Origin: Ottelia alismoides
Taxonomy: Eukaryota > Streptophyta > Magnoliopsida > Alismatales > Hydrocharitaceae
Assembly: GCA_037367405.1 (NCBI GenBank)
Contig: JAZKJV010002947.1
Span: forward strand, 744,001 to 808,000
Direction of reading: 5' to 3'
DNA length: 64,000 bases
Part shown: one piece after another, positions 45,584-57,679 of the stretch
How the letters are laid out: every line of letters begins with the position of its first letter
How positions within the stretch are numbered: position 1 is the first letter of the stretch
The notes under the pieces: model-generated
Databases searched by the model: none
What the model was told of the DNA's origin: nothing
Seen by the model: only the letters and a program-made list of their open reading frames with translations
Position numbers and translations under genes: made by a program

Positions 45584-45780
45584 ATTTTGGGTGAGTTTCA
45601 AGGGCAATAGTGTGATAGGAGGTAGGGGATGGTGAGGATTCGAATATGGGCGTGGAAGAGGGAAAATTAGGCTATACAATCGTGGAAGGCTCGAGGTCAG
45701 AGGGTGAAGGTGGAGGCATAGGAAATGAGAAGTTGGGGGTTGGTGAAGTTTTGACAGAAGTCATAGGAGGTAGGGTACAA

Positions 45781-45795
45781 TTGACTGTAGGTCAA
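45781..45795. promoter_or_regulatory. Short inverted W-box pair
   Basis: TTGAC-TGTAG-GTCAA. In unit 2 (near 51,950) one arm has changed to TTGAT. Confidence 0.5.
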
Positions 45796-46876
45796 CAAAC
45801 ACTTCCAAGGCAAAATGCCTTGTAAAATGAATATAAAATAGTATACAATTTAATTAATTTTTTACTGAAACATAAAAATATTTCTACTTTCATGTAATAT
45901 TTATAAATTTATTCCTAAAAATATAGGTATATCCATCTTCATTTTATGTATATATTTTTATTGTGTTTTATATTTTATTATTTCATCCATATATTTTATA
46001 TATTTTTAAGTTATCTAAATATACGTAAATATATTTTTATTGTATTTTTATGATGTTATTTTCACACTTAAATAAAGATAGGTATATAATAATATATATA
46101 AGTATAGGTATTTCATCTATGTATTTTGTATACTTATTTTATTTTTGTGTTTTCTTTATGGTTTTATTCTATTCTAAATATATACATATATTATAAATAA
46201 TATTTACAAGATTATAAAAATATAAAATAATAAATAGTAAATAAAATGAATATTTTATTCACATCTTAACTCCAAATTAAGTGAAACGACTTTCATTAAA
46301 TAACTTATTAAAAGTTATATACAACTAAAGTGATTTTTATACATTTTCAGCTTTTATTTAGGAGATATGTGTTTGGGAAGTGTGGGTTTTGGCTTTTTAT
46401 TTAGAGTATAAGAAGTACATTGTATATTGTTTTTCTATGAAGTCCATTTGTATTTTTATTTATAATTTTATCTACAACTTTCATGTACAAAGTTTATTTA
46501 TTTGATGAATAAATAATAAAGAATAAAATAGGTCCCAAAAGGTAATTATTGGTCTATTTTGTAGGGATTTTTGAATATATTTACTGTACAATTCGCATCG
46601 CTATCTCCCATTACTTTGTTCCTTATCGACTAAATCATTATGATGACCGAGTCTCGGGGGATAGGGTCACTCAACAACTACGGTGTCACATTTCTTTTCA
46701 TTTTCTTTTCTTTATTCTTTTATTTTGACAATAAATGTTGTATTTATACAACATTTTATATAGTATTTTGTACCAATTATACAATATTTATTTTGGCAAA
46801 TTAATGCTATATATATGCATTTAGCTAGAGTTTGAAGGCCAAAATTAGAGAATAAAGGTGATGAAATGAGTGTTCA

Positions 46877-48185
46877 ATAAGTCACAAATAAAGCAAAGAC
46901 CATTGATTGGAGCGAAAGATATGGATGTTGTGATATCCAAAAAGTTTCAAAAACCAACTCCAATGAGTTTTTCAGCTTCTATCATTTTTTAAAAACTAAC
47001 TCCATTTTTGGGGTCTTAGAGAAAGTTGCACCAGTTGAACATTCCTCATTTGAAGCATTGTTTCAACCCATCTCCAGTCTTTAGATATCCTTGTTACTAA
47101 AAGAAGTGGGTTAGAGTACCATTATCGACAATCCCCAAGAATGGTTCCCTGAGCCACCTTGACAAAGCAACCTTGCATCATCTTGACTTAGACTCCCAGA
47201 TTTTTCAACAATCCATCCGAGTTGATCTAAGTGCTAGGTGTGTGGTTTGTGTTCAATCACTTTCTCAAGAATCTTACAAATGATATAAAGGGTTAAATTA
47301 AGGCACATTTAATTGACTCATGAACATACTCTAATGGAATCTGAAGAATTAATTCATGGTACTTGAAATGTGTCCACTTCCAATCCTTAATGGGTTACCT
47401 TGAAATTAAGTTGATTAAGATCTATTACAAGCTCCAATCTTCAGATTTTATTTGGATTTGTTCAATTGTCTAAGTTATTCCAAAAAATGTGAATGTTATG
47501 TACATTGTAAGAAAATATTTTTCTGATGCATTTTCTAATTTTGAACTTTTTAATTATTTTTTAAGTTTTGTAAATTTTTAGGGATTTTTCAAAACAAAAT
47601 TTTTGGAAAAAAACAATAGGTTCAAATATTTATATGGGAGGGCAGTTTCTTATTTACAAGGATTAGGATTTAATAATTTATATGATGTATTTACAAGTTA
47701 TTGTGTTAGGTATGTAGAAGATTTTTATTTGCTTGAATTGTGTAAATAGTTCTCAAAAATAATTTGAAATGATTTTTGCATACATTTTGAAAACTTTATT
47801 TTGAAACTAGTTTTGAAAAATAATTTTTGCAAACTATTTACAAAATTTGAAAATCATTTTGCAAATATTTTTTCAAATAGTATATACATTTTTTAAAACT
47901 ATTTTTGCTATCATTTTTCAAACCATTTACAAAGAGATTTTTAAAATATTTTATTTCACACAAAGAAAACAATTTTTTTTACAAACAAAACATTTTTACA
48001 ATGATTGAAAATATTTTTCAAAGACATTTTCAAACCATTTTTCAAATATTTTGGAAAATATTTACCCGATTTATTGATCTGTAATAAAATAATTTTAATA
48101 TGTTTTATAAAATTATTTTATTTAAACATTCTTATTGAAAATACGAAAGTACAAGTTATGGCTAAAATATATACAAAGAATATAT
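46877..48185 (-). other. 3' internal region of element B, duplicated copy
   Basis: Matches 52,610-53,914. It holds the A/T-tract block near 47,760-48,010 and a degenerate region shared with element A (2,640-3,060). No polypurine tract lies beside the LTR border, unlike element A. Confidence 0.7.
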
Positions 48186-48617
48186 TGAAAATCCATTGGA
48201 GTGACTTATATCTAATTTGAAATTTTGTTGGATCCTTTATGCAATAATCCCCTGCGGGTCCTGTGTGTAACAATATTTGTCGAATATTTTTGGAAACCCA
48301 TTGAAAAATTATGTGTGAAGGTAAAGGAAATGTGAGATGCAAGTAGTTAAAGGATCAACTATGTTGTTATAGATAAGTTAAAGGGAACTCCGAAATATTG
48401 GGTTCTTAGTTGTTAAGCATATCAAATAAAATGAAGAAGAAAGCAAAATACAATTGTGATGCATGATATATGAGGTTCATCTTTAATTGAGCTACGCATC
48501 GACAATAACCATGTATCTCTCTGTTGTATGGTGGTAAAATAATTACGCAGAGGATTCTAGAAGAAGCACGAATCCAATGGGTTAGATTTCATTAAATGGA
48601 CACATCCACAAATCAAC

Positions 48618-48676
48618 ATGCGTGTGCGTACGCATACACACAAACAAACAAACAAACATACATACATACATACATA
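48618..48676. repeat. CA/CAAA/CATA microsatellite in flank F copy
   Basis: The duplicate of the microsatellite at 42,429-42,491. Confidence 0.9.
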
Positions 48677-49419
48677 GGGTTAAATGTGGTTGGAATTTGA
48701 GAGTACACACCTTGGTTACTCTTAATCTTTTTTCATATTTTTTGAATAACTTTTTATAAACACATGGGAAGATTTTGATTACTCGATTACAATATTTTGT
48801 CATTCAAAATTTATGTAAAACAAATATGACTTAGTTGTCCCTCGGGAGGGGGATGATCTCACAATTTTCAAACTATTAAAATTACATAGTCTTATGGAGG
48901 GGATAACAGTCTTCAATTGAGTCAAAATTTGAATGACAAAATATCATCGTTTAGTGATCAAAATAACACTAAGTGTTTAAAAAATCCACAAAAATACGAA
49001 AAGAGAGGGTGTGAGTAGCCAAGTTATATACTCCCAGAGAGCATTTACATTTTATCCATGTATGTATGTTACCCAAAATTTAGATGTTGTTTGAGACGAC
49101 AAGCTTTGTTAGCAATATTTTAAAAATGTTACAAATGAGCTTTCGCAATGCATCGGATTGAACTGATGGGATAATGTTCAAGTTTTCTTTAAAAGGTTGT
49201 ATATATAATATAAAGGATATTTTATCATTGAACCTCTTTGAAACATTGCTACTGCACTTTCTTCTTCACGTTAAAACTAAGGCTCTTCCCTTTTCTTTTC
49301 GAAAAATGATCAAAATTAATTCACCATAGCAAAATTAAGGTAGCTACAACCATAGAGTTTTCTCAGAAAGATAATACATTGCCAGAGAGTTTTTAGGTGC
49401 AATTACACACATAGGGCAC

Positions 49420-52400
49420 TGAAATGACAACTATAATCAGAGGGGAAGGTTGTACGCTCCACACAAGGCAGGAGCGAAGTCACTGAGGTGACTTCTCCAA
49501 GAGACTGAGTGATCAAAACAACAATAAACCCATACAATATAGTCAAGCAAGAATAAATAAGTGTGAATCAAGATTTATTATAAACTCTACAAATAAATGT
49601 GTATAGTGACAAGCATAGTAGCTGTCGAACACAAGGAATACGACGTAGCACTCAATATTATTTATAAATAAATAATATATAAATAATATTTGTATAAATG
49701 TATCTAGGTATGCACAATACTTAATCAAAGAATGTGGATTTTTAACTTTGTATATTTCTTATTTTATATTTTAAAATTATTTTATTTTTCTAGTTTTTAA
49801 ATTTAAATCTTATTATATTTTTATTTTTAATTTCTTTCTCTTTTTAATTATATAATATAAGAATATATAAGGCTAATATACAATATAAAGTAATACAATT
49901 ATAAATACTACTATAAATAAACAAAAAGTGTGAAATAAAATATTTTGGAGATATTTTTTTACTACTTTTGTGATTTTTTATATTTTTGCCAATTTTTATG
50001 GATTTTTGAGGTCACAAATATCCCAAATCAAGGATTAAATAAAAAGGTCAAATTGTTTTGGAATTTAAAAATAGAAATAAAGCCAAAATTTTCTAAAACT
50101 ATTTGTAGTTAGTAATATATAGTAAAAAAGAATATTACAAATAAAAATTGGTATTTTGAAATTTTTTGTAATTTTTAGATTTTTATAAAGGATTTTGGAG
50201 TTTTTAATTTTTTTCTCATTTTCTATTTTTAGGAATTTTTAGCCTGAAGTTAGAATATACGATAATAAATAAAATTTATTTTTGGAAAATTTTCAAAATA
50301 TTTTTATATTTTCTGATATTTTATACTATAAATAAGGAATATCTGAGCTCTTTTTTATTTTTATAAAATAGAAGAAGTCTTAAAATGTTATTTTAAAAAT
50401 ATAGCATGAAAATATAAGCAAGGAGAAATTTAACCCTATTTTTAAAGAATTTTTGAGCACAAATGCTATTTTTAATAAATGGATAACATAAAAAAATTAT
50501 TGAACTAGTAGGGGTATATTTGCAATTGAAAGAAACTCAAGGGACACAATGCAAATAACCCGAAAATTTATAACTAATATTCAAAATTTTCGTATTAAAA
50601 TGTAATTACAAAAGGTGTAGTGTTATACATGCAATTTGCCCAAACACATGGGTTGTCACGTGAGGTGACGTGGTCGAGGACTAAAGTGCAATATCAAATA
50701 GGTCAGGGGGTTATATGAAAATTGTCCACTATATTTAAAAACATCATAAAATTTTTACATGGATATTTAATTATTACAAAAAGGCAGAGGTTACCTAAGA
50801 AATTTACTCACTTACGCTCGCAGATCGGGTCGTCCTTCACATGGCACGTGGCATATCAAGTGGCTTTGGTTGGGCGACACTTCAAGGGCCAGGATAGGAC
50901 ATGGGCGCTCATTCTTGATTCCACGACGTTAGGCTTGTCTGGAAGAACAACCAAGAACTCGTGCGTGGGATCGCCTCTTCCTCCGAATCCCGGTAACTCC
51001 GGCGAGATTCCTACAATCCGATAGTTGCCAGATGTCGTTGGGGACCTTTCGCAAGTGCTGGTAGGCTCTAGAGATGGTGAGGAAGCTTGAGTTGTTTTGA
51101 CGAGGCTGAAATGCCTGGAGCTTCTCTAGGTGATCGTCAAGCTCCAAATGTGTCTTGAGACCTGCAAAATTGCACCCAAAACACTCATGGGCACGAGGGT
51201 ACTCTACTCGACCAAGGATTCAATCACAAAGATGATGGAGATGGAACAAAGTGAAGCTCCAACGTAGAGATGGAAGAAGAGATCCATCGAACCTTAGTTT
51301 ATGAAAAATCAAGGGGGATTTTGTGTGGGGGGGGGATGCGTAGAAGTCATCGGGGAAAGAGAATGAAATGGAAGTGAGTTGAGAATCTGACACAATTACG
51401 ATGATTTCGATCTGAAGCTCAAGATTCATGTCAAAGGGATTTTTTTATTAAATCAAAATCTACAAAATTAAATGGCAATAAGAGGAGAACTAAAATATAC
51501 ACTACGAAATTACCTAGAAATGATGGGAAAGGGGGCCTTGACTAAGATGGAAGCTCAGAAAGCAGAACCTCTAGTGACTTGGCCAAAGATGGTGGATCTA
51601 CTACGTCATCATTCTTCCACGGTACAAATCGGCAGCTTTGTGAAGTTGTCACCTCCATGAAGCAAAGGGGGTTGATCTGAGGGGTTAGGAATGAGTCAAG
51701 AGGGGTCAAAAAGCAAAAGGTGAAGATGGGTGTGTGTGAGTGTGTAGATGAATTTTGGGCGAGTTTCAAGGGGCAATAGTGTGATAGGAGGTGGGAGATG
51801 ATGAGGATTCGAATATGGGCGTGGAAGAGGGAAAATAAGGCTATACGATGGTAGAAGGCTCAAGGTCAGAGGGTGAAGGTGGAGGCATAAGAAATGAACG
51901 AAGTCGGGGGTTACTGAAGTTTTGATAGAAGTCATAGGAGGTAGGGTATAATTGATTGTAGGTCAACAAACCTTTCCAAGGCAAAATGCCTTGTAAAATG
52001 AATATAAAATAGCATACAATTTAATTAATTTTTTATTTAAACATAAAAATATTTCTAATTTCATGTAGTGATTATAAAATTATTCCGAAAAATATAGGTA
52101 TTCATCTTCATTTTATGTATTTTATTTTTATTGTGCTTTATATTTTATTATTTTATCCACATATTTTATATTTTTTTAAAAAATCTAAATATATGTAAAT
52201 ATATTTTTATTGTATTTTTATGATGCTATTTGCACACTTAAATAAATATAGGTATATAATAATATGTATAAGTATAGGTATTGTATTTTGTAGGGATTTT
52301 TGACTATATTTACTGTATAATTTGCCGCCCTATCTCCCATTACTTTGTTCCATGTTGAAGAAGTCATCATGATGAGTGGGTCTCGGGAGCTAGGGTCACT

Positions 52401-52609
52401 CAACACCTACGGTGTCACATTTCTTTTCATTTTCTTTTCTTTTCCTTATCTTTTATTTTGACAATAAATATTGTATTTATACAGTATTTTCTACAGTATT
52501 TTGTACCAATTATAGAGTATTTATTTTGGCAAATTAATGATATATACATGCATTTAGCTAGAGTTTGAAGATCAAAATCAAAGAATAACGGTGATGAAAT
52601 TAGGATTCA
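49420..52609 (-). mobile_element. 3' LTR of element B (unit 2, 3.19 kb)
   Basis: Starts TGAAATGACA after GGCAC and ends TAGGATTCA, reading TGAATCCTAATTTCATC in reverse. About 430 bp present in unit 1 (46,131-46,563) is missing. The purine box is at 52,330-52,348. The leader-intron donor (CTAG|GTAATT near 51,513) is kept, but the CAG acceptor of unit 1 is lost. The TATA stretch has decayed. No genes; frames at 51,220-51,935 are LTR sequence. Confidence 0.75.
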
Positions 52610-54354
52610 TAAGTCATAAATAAAGCAAAGACCATTGATTGGAATGAAAGATATGGATGTTGTGATATCGAAAAAGTTTCAAAAACCAACTCTAATGAGT
52701 TTTTCAGCTTCTATCATTTTCAAAAACCAACTCCATTTTTGGGGTCTCAGAGAAAGTTGCACCAGTAGAAGATTCCTCATCTGAAGCATTGTTTCAATCC
52801 ATCTCCAGTATTTAGATATCCTTGTTACTAAAAGAAGTGGGTTAGAATACCGTTGTCGGCAATCCCCAAGAATGGTTCTATGAGCCACCTTGACGAAGCA
52901 ACCTTGCATCACGCCGAGTTAGACTCCCAGGTTTTTCAACAGTCCATCTGAGTTGAGCTAAGTGCTAGGTGTATAGTTTCTGGTCAATCACTTTCTCAAG
53001 AATCTTATAGATGATATAAAGGGTTAAATTTAGGCACATTTAATTGACTCATGAACATAATCTAATAGAATCTAAAGAAATAAGTCATGGTGACCTGAAA
53101 TGTGTCCACTTCCAATCCTTAATGGGTTCCTTTGAAATTAAGTTGATTAATATCTATTCTAAGCTCCAATCTTTAGACTTTATTTGGATTTGTTCAATTG
53201 TCTATATTATTCCGAAAAATGTGAATGTTATGTACAATACAAGAAAATATTTTTCCGAAGCATTTTCTGATTTTGAACTTTTAAGGATTTATTTTAAGTT
53301 TTGCATATTTTTAGGGATTTTTCAAAAAAAATTGGAAAAAGCAATGGGTACAAATATTTATATGGGAGTGCATTTTCTTATTTACAAGGATTAGGATTAA
53401 GAATTTACACGATGTATTTACAAGTTAGTGTGTTAGGTAAGTAGAAGATTTTATATGCTTGAATTGTGTTAAATAGTTATCAAAAATAATTTGAAACGAT
53501 TTTTGCATACATTTTGAATACTTTATTTTGCGAACTAGTTTTGAAAATAATTTTTGCAAACTATTTACAAAATGTGAAATCATTTTGCAGATATTTTTCA
53601 AACAGTATATACAGGATTTCAAACTATTTTTGCTAACATTTTTCAAACCATTTACAAAGAGATTTTTAAAACATTTTATTTCACACAATGAAAACATTTT
53701 TTTACAAACAAAACATTTTTACAACAGTTGAAAACATTTTTCAAAAAGATTTTCAAACTAATTTTCAAATATTTTGGAAAACATTTTTACCCGATTTATT
53801 GATCGATAATACAAAGAATTTTAATATGTTTTATAAAATTATTTTATTTAACCATTCTTATTGAAAATACGAAAGTACAAGTTATGGCTAAAGTATATAC
53901 AAAGCATATATTGATCCCCCTATACCTAGCTTGAGCTATGTCTCATAGATCAAAGAGAAAAGGAAGACATAACTTGTACTAAGTATAGAAAAGTCTATAC
54001 TACAACCACTAAATAAGGAATAAGAAGTCAGTTGCCCCCCTATACTTAGGATCAATTAATCCTAAATATATCAAACTGTATTCTACATGCAGGGAGGGTC
54101 GAGGGTGGGATCAAATAAATAAATCATTGGCTCAGCCTGTCTCCCCTGTGTTTAGAGTAAAGCATCCCTAAGTATAGACAAATTAGTAAAAGTTGAGGAA
54201 ACATGTGAGGGATCGAAGAATGAATAACCTAAGGGCTCTCACCCTCCTATACTTAGGATGAAGCATATCCTAAGTAGAACACCAATGAATGGGGTGAGGG
54301 CAACACAGAAGAAAGAATTTGAAGAATTAAAAATAAAAAAAGAAAAGAAAAAGA
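52610..54354 (-). other. 3' internal region of element B
   Basis: Non-coding region between pol and the 3' LTR. A degenerate stretch near 52,680-52,910 resembles element A near 2,980-3,060 and could be a relic of a lost coding region. The A/T-tract block is at 53,480-53,770. Confidence 0.65.
53916..54275. repeat. Decayed hairpin array of element B
   Basis: Four inverted repeats in reverse order to element A: CCCCCTATAC...CTAAGTATAG (53,916-53,988), CCCCCCTATACTTAGGAT...ATCCTAAATATA (54,033-54,070), TGTTTAGAG...CCCTAAGTATAGA (near 54,149-54,178) and CCTATACTTAGGAT...ATCCTAAGTA (54,247-54,276). Confidence 0.75.
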
Positions 54355-55450
54355 TTAACTACTCAAAAATGTTTTTATGACCTCGACTAATTGTGCTAAT
54401 GCTGCAGTTGTGAACTCTTCATCATAGACCACCTGTATTGAATCAACCACGAACAGAAATGTATCATGTTCAAGATAAGGCTTAAGTAAATATCCATTGA
54501 TAACAAATGGATGTGCATTAGCTGATAATTCAGATATCGCAATGCTTCCATTGTCACGCACATGCTTTACTATAAAAGGCCAAGTCCACTTGCTTTTCAA
54601 CTTTCATGTGAATAGTTTAACCTTTGCATCAAACAATCAAACCTTCTGACTTTGTTCGAAATCTTGTGGCGGATGTGCTTATCGTGCCACTTCTTGACGT
54701 TATCCTTGTACATTAGGTTGTTATCGTATGCATACTCATGGAATTATAAGTCGATTTAGATCCAGCTTCCTATTCTTTTCGACCTTTCTTGGAATCCAAA
54801 TTACTGACATTAATTGCCCAAAAAGATTTGTGAATAAGCTGTACGGGTAGATGGCATGCCTTGTCATACATTAGGCGGTAGGGAGAAATTCCTAGAGGTG
54901 ACTTGTAGGCGGTCCGATAGGCCCAAAGAATAGAATTAAGCAACTGTGACCAATTCTTCCTATCGGGATGCACAAGTTTCTGCAGAATTGTCTTTATCTC
55001 CATATTTGAACATTTGGTCGGTCCATTGGAATGTGGGTGGTATGGCTCAATGCAAAATTCTTGTGTCAGCTTTTCACATATCTGTTGATGAAATACCTAA
55101 CCTTGTCTGATCTAAGAATTTCGGGGATCTTGAACCATTCGATAATATTTTCCCGCAGGAATCGATAGACGATACGATTGTCGGTGACTCGGGATTAGAT
55201 AGCCTCCACCCAATGGCTCACGTAATTGACAACAAGCATAGTATACTCAAAACCCTGACTGCTAGGAAACATGATCATGAAGTCAATGCCCCTCACGTCA
55301 ACCACGTCTAAAATTTGAATGTGCTTTAGAAGCATCGTATCTCTCATTCCAATAGTGATGCCTAGTTTCTAACAGTCAATACACAAAGTTTATTGCATCT
55401 TTGAATAGAGTCGGCCACTAAAGGACTCATTGTAGAACTTTTGTTGTCGT
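54355..55450 (-). pseudogene. Element B integrase, core to C-terminus
   Basis: Read right to left, the core has VVNYVSHWVEAI near 55,240-55,200. Then EIKTILQKLVHPDRKNWSQLLNSILWAYRTAYKSPLG and KACHLPVQLIHKSFWAIN (55,003-54,790), and the C-terminal KSKWTWPFIVKHVRDNGSIAISE...LLKPYLEHDT ending at 54,355. Frames change several times and the D-D-E core is badly damaged. It is clearly the same family as element A and extends about 24 codons further at its C-terminus. Confidence 0.85.
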
Positions 55451-55739
55451 TCTTCTTCTAGAGTGGTGCCCGCCTAATTCTCTAGTATGGCAATGTTCCA
55501 GGACACCTTGGACTTCCTTCTGAGGAATGCACCTCATCCAGATGAAATCTGCCCCTCATGAAAGAGATAAGGATCCTCCCACTGATAAAAATGAATATCC
55601 AACATGAATTTTTTGACTTTCAGTTTCGACCAATCTTATGGATTTTTCTTGGAGACAATATAATTCACAATATCGATGAACCATGGGAGCGAGGTAACTG
55701 ACAAGATTGCTTCATATGGGAAAGTTTCTGTGATTGGAA

Positions 55740-56210
55740 ATAAGCTCTACCTAGGAGTATCTGGGTCTGGAATTCTTGACAAGTGATCTACCACCACATT
55801 TTTTATTCCAGGTTTATCACGTATTTCTAAATCAAATTCTTGGAGTAGGATCCATCTGATAAAGTCTGGGTTTGGCATGCTTCTTGTCCTGCAAGTACTT
55901 GATGTAAGTGGTCTCTATACACTATTACTTTGGATCCAAGCAGGTGGGATCTGAATTTCTCCAAGGCAAAGACGGTTGCTAGCAACTCTTTTTCAATGAT
56001 AGTGTAGTTTGTATGAACTTCATCTAAACTCATGCTAGCATAATGAATCGCAAATGGTAGATTGTCTCTGCATTTTCTTAGAACCGCTCTAATGGCTTAG
56101 TCTGATGCATCAGTAATGATTTCAAATGGAAGAGACATGTCTGGGTGATCAGTTCTTTCAGATGTTTGAATGCTTAGGAGTCGTTGCTGTCAACGATAAA
56201 ATCTACCCCC
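55740..56210 (-). pseudogene. Element B RNase H
   Basis: NYTIIEKELLATVFALEKFRSHLLGSKVIVYRDHLHQV at about 56,010-55,900 matches the RNase H domain of Ty3/gypsy pol (EKELLAVVFA, VYTDH), which removes RNA from the RNA-DNA hybrid. The catalytic D of VYTDH is kept, but a frameshift follows. 55,450-55,740 is degraded pol with no clear domain. Confidence 0.8.
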
Positions 56211-56246
56211 TTGCCTAGAAGCTTAGTCAGTGGTCAGGCAATTTTA

Positions 56247-57025
56247 CTAAAATCTTTGATGAATCGTCGGTAGAAATCGATGTTCCCTAGAAAGGATCTG
56301 ATTTGCTTCTAATTTGTAGGTTGCTCTAGTTTTCAAATTACGTCCACCTTTACAGGGTCTACCTTGATGCCACATTTTGAGATGACATGACCTAGCACAA
56401 TGCCCTCTGTTACCATAACATGGCTCTTCTCCATGAGAGCACAAGGTTCACTTCACAGCATCTCTTCAAGACCCTATCTAAATAAGATAGGCATTGATCG
56501 AAATAGTCTCCATCGACCGAAAAGTCGTACATGAAAACCTCAAGAAAACTTTCAACCATATCTAGGAATACAACCAACATGCATTTTTGAAATGTCGTCG
56601 AAGCACTGCATAGACCGAAACGACATTCTACGGAAAGCATAGGCTCCAAATGGACAGGTGAAGGTTGTTTTCTCTTGATCCTCAGGAGCTATAGTAACTT
56701 GATTGTAACCAGAGTACCCGTCCAAGAAACAAAAATACTCCTTCGTGGCCAATTACTCAGCGATCTGATCGACGAAGGAGAGCGAGAAATGGTACTTCTT
56801 GGTTGCTAGATTCATGCTTCTATAGTCCACACAGACACGCCAATATGTCGGTACTTTGGTTTTGATATCCTTTCCTTTGTCATTCTTGATCATGGTGATG
56901 CCTGACTTCTTTGGCACAAAGTTCAAGGAACTCACCCATTTCAAGTCGGAGATGAGATATACGAATCTTGCATGACACCATTTCATGATCTCGTTCATCA
57001 CGACCTCTCGGAGATTTGGATTCAA
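56247..57025 (-). pseudogene. Element B reverse transcriptase
   Basis: The order is correct: NPNLREVVMNEIMKW, KWVSSLNFVPKKSGITM, WRVCVDYRSMNLATKK (57,025-56,800), FLDGYSGYNQVTIAPEDQEKTTFTCPFGAYAFRRM (56,730-56,630), then FQKCMLVVFLDMVESFLEVFMYDFSVDG (56,600-56,510). The catalytic FMDD motif reads FMYD here (near 56,520-56,540), removing one metal-binding Asp. Frameshifts and an in-frame stop (complement of 56,753-56,755) separate the pieces. Confidence 0.9.
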
Positions 57026-57062
57026 TCTTCATTGGAACTCACGGGACGACTTATTGTCTTCC

Positions 57063-57383
57063 TCAAGGTATATGTGATTCGAGCATAGTGAGGGGTTGAT
57101 CCCCATGGAAATCTGAAATTTCCCAACCTATGGCCTTGCGGTTTATTTCTAGAATCTCGAGTAAATGAGATTCTTGTTCCTCTATCATTTGTGAATTAAT
57201 AATCATGAGGAACATGTTCTTTACACCTGCAAGGAAGGCATATTCCATACTTGTTGGAGGTGGCTTGAGCTCAGGCAGGATCTGATTCGGCTCGATGGTA
57301 ACTTCAGCTACTGTGCAGGGTGAAGGTGTCGGATCTTTCAACTGTAGTGTGTCCACCATAGGCATTGTGGGTTCTGCATTCAA
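57063..57383 (-). pseudogene. Element B linker before reverse transcriptase
   Basis: ELKPPPTSMEYAFLAGVKNMF...HLLEILEINRKAIGWEISDFHG is the conserved segment preceding RT in plant Ty3/gypsy pol. Confidence 0.8.
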
Positions 57384-57679
57384 TGTCGCATATAATTCTT
57401 CTATGACAAAATCTTTTTCAAAAAATTTTCAATGATTGCCTCTTTCTCTGCCAATGACAGGTGGCCATAGATGTGTTCATCAGGCAACTCAACAAAAATC
57501 TAATTATCAAGGTATTCTGGGAATCCGACTGTGCTATCCACTAGTTCTTTTGTGGAGAGGAACTCACGAGTTTCAATATCTTGTATAAACATATTTGTAT
57601 CATGGATTTTAGCAAGAATGTCAAAGTCTTATGTTTGCCACCAAGTCGGCTCACTTTCATCTGATGCAAGATATGACGG

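Larger units (their letters stand above)
43231..46876 (-). mobile_element. Element B-type LTR, duplication unit 1 (3.65 kb)
   Basis: Plus-strand ends are TGAAATGACC and GTGTTCA. The left neighbour is GGCAC. The left border is supported by 62,881, where the same TGAAATGA start sits beside a primer-binding site. The right border is inferred by alignment with the A and solo LTR starts (TTTCATCACCTTTATTCT). It has a purine box at 46,601-46,619, a short W-box pair at 45,781-45,795, a TATA stretch near 45,571-45,583 and a GC-rich island at 44,640-45,790. A candidate 70-nt intron on the reverse strand (45,351 down to 45,282; CTAG|GTAG...AATCAG|A) lies in the island. No coding content. Confidence 0.75.
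41985..48185. repeat. Large tandem duplication, unit 1
   Basis: Unit 1 holds flank F (41,985-43,230), a B-type LTR (43,231-46,876) and the 3' internal end of element B (46,877-48,185). The same order recurs in unit 2. At the junction the internal sequence ACAAAG-ATATATTGA is joined to the start of F (AAAATC-ATTGGAGTGAC); in unit 2 the equivalent point (53,914) runs on into the hairpin array. TGA is shared at the breakpoint. The units differ visibly by substitutions and small indels, so the event is not recent. Confidence 0.85.
48186..53914. repeat. Large tandem duplication, unit 2
   Basis: A second copy of flank F (48,186-49,419), the LTR (49,420-52,609) and the 3' internal region (52,610-53,914). 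It is about 0.45 kb shorter than unit 1 because of a deletion in the LTR at about 52,281, between copies of TATTTTGTA. Confidence 0.85.

Noticed and set aside
52679..52912. Frame in the 3' region of element B as an env-like gene
   Set aside because: It is short, has no membrane segment and the matching stretch in element A is not open; at most a relic.
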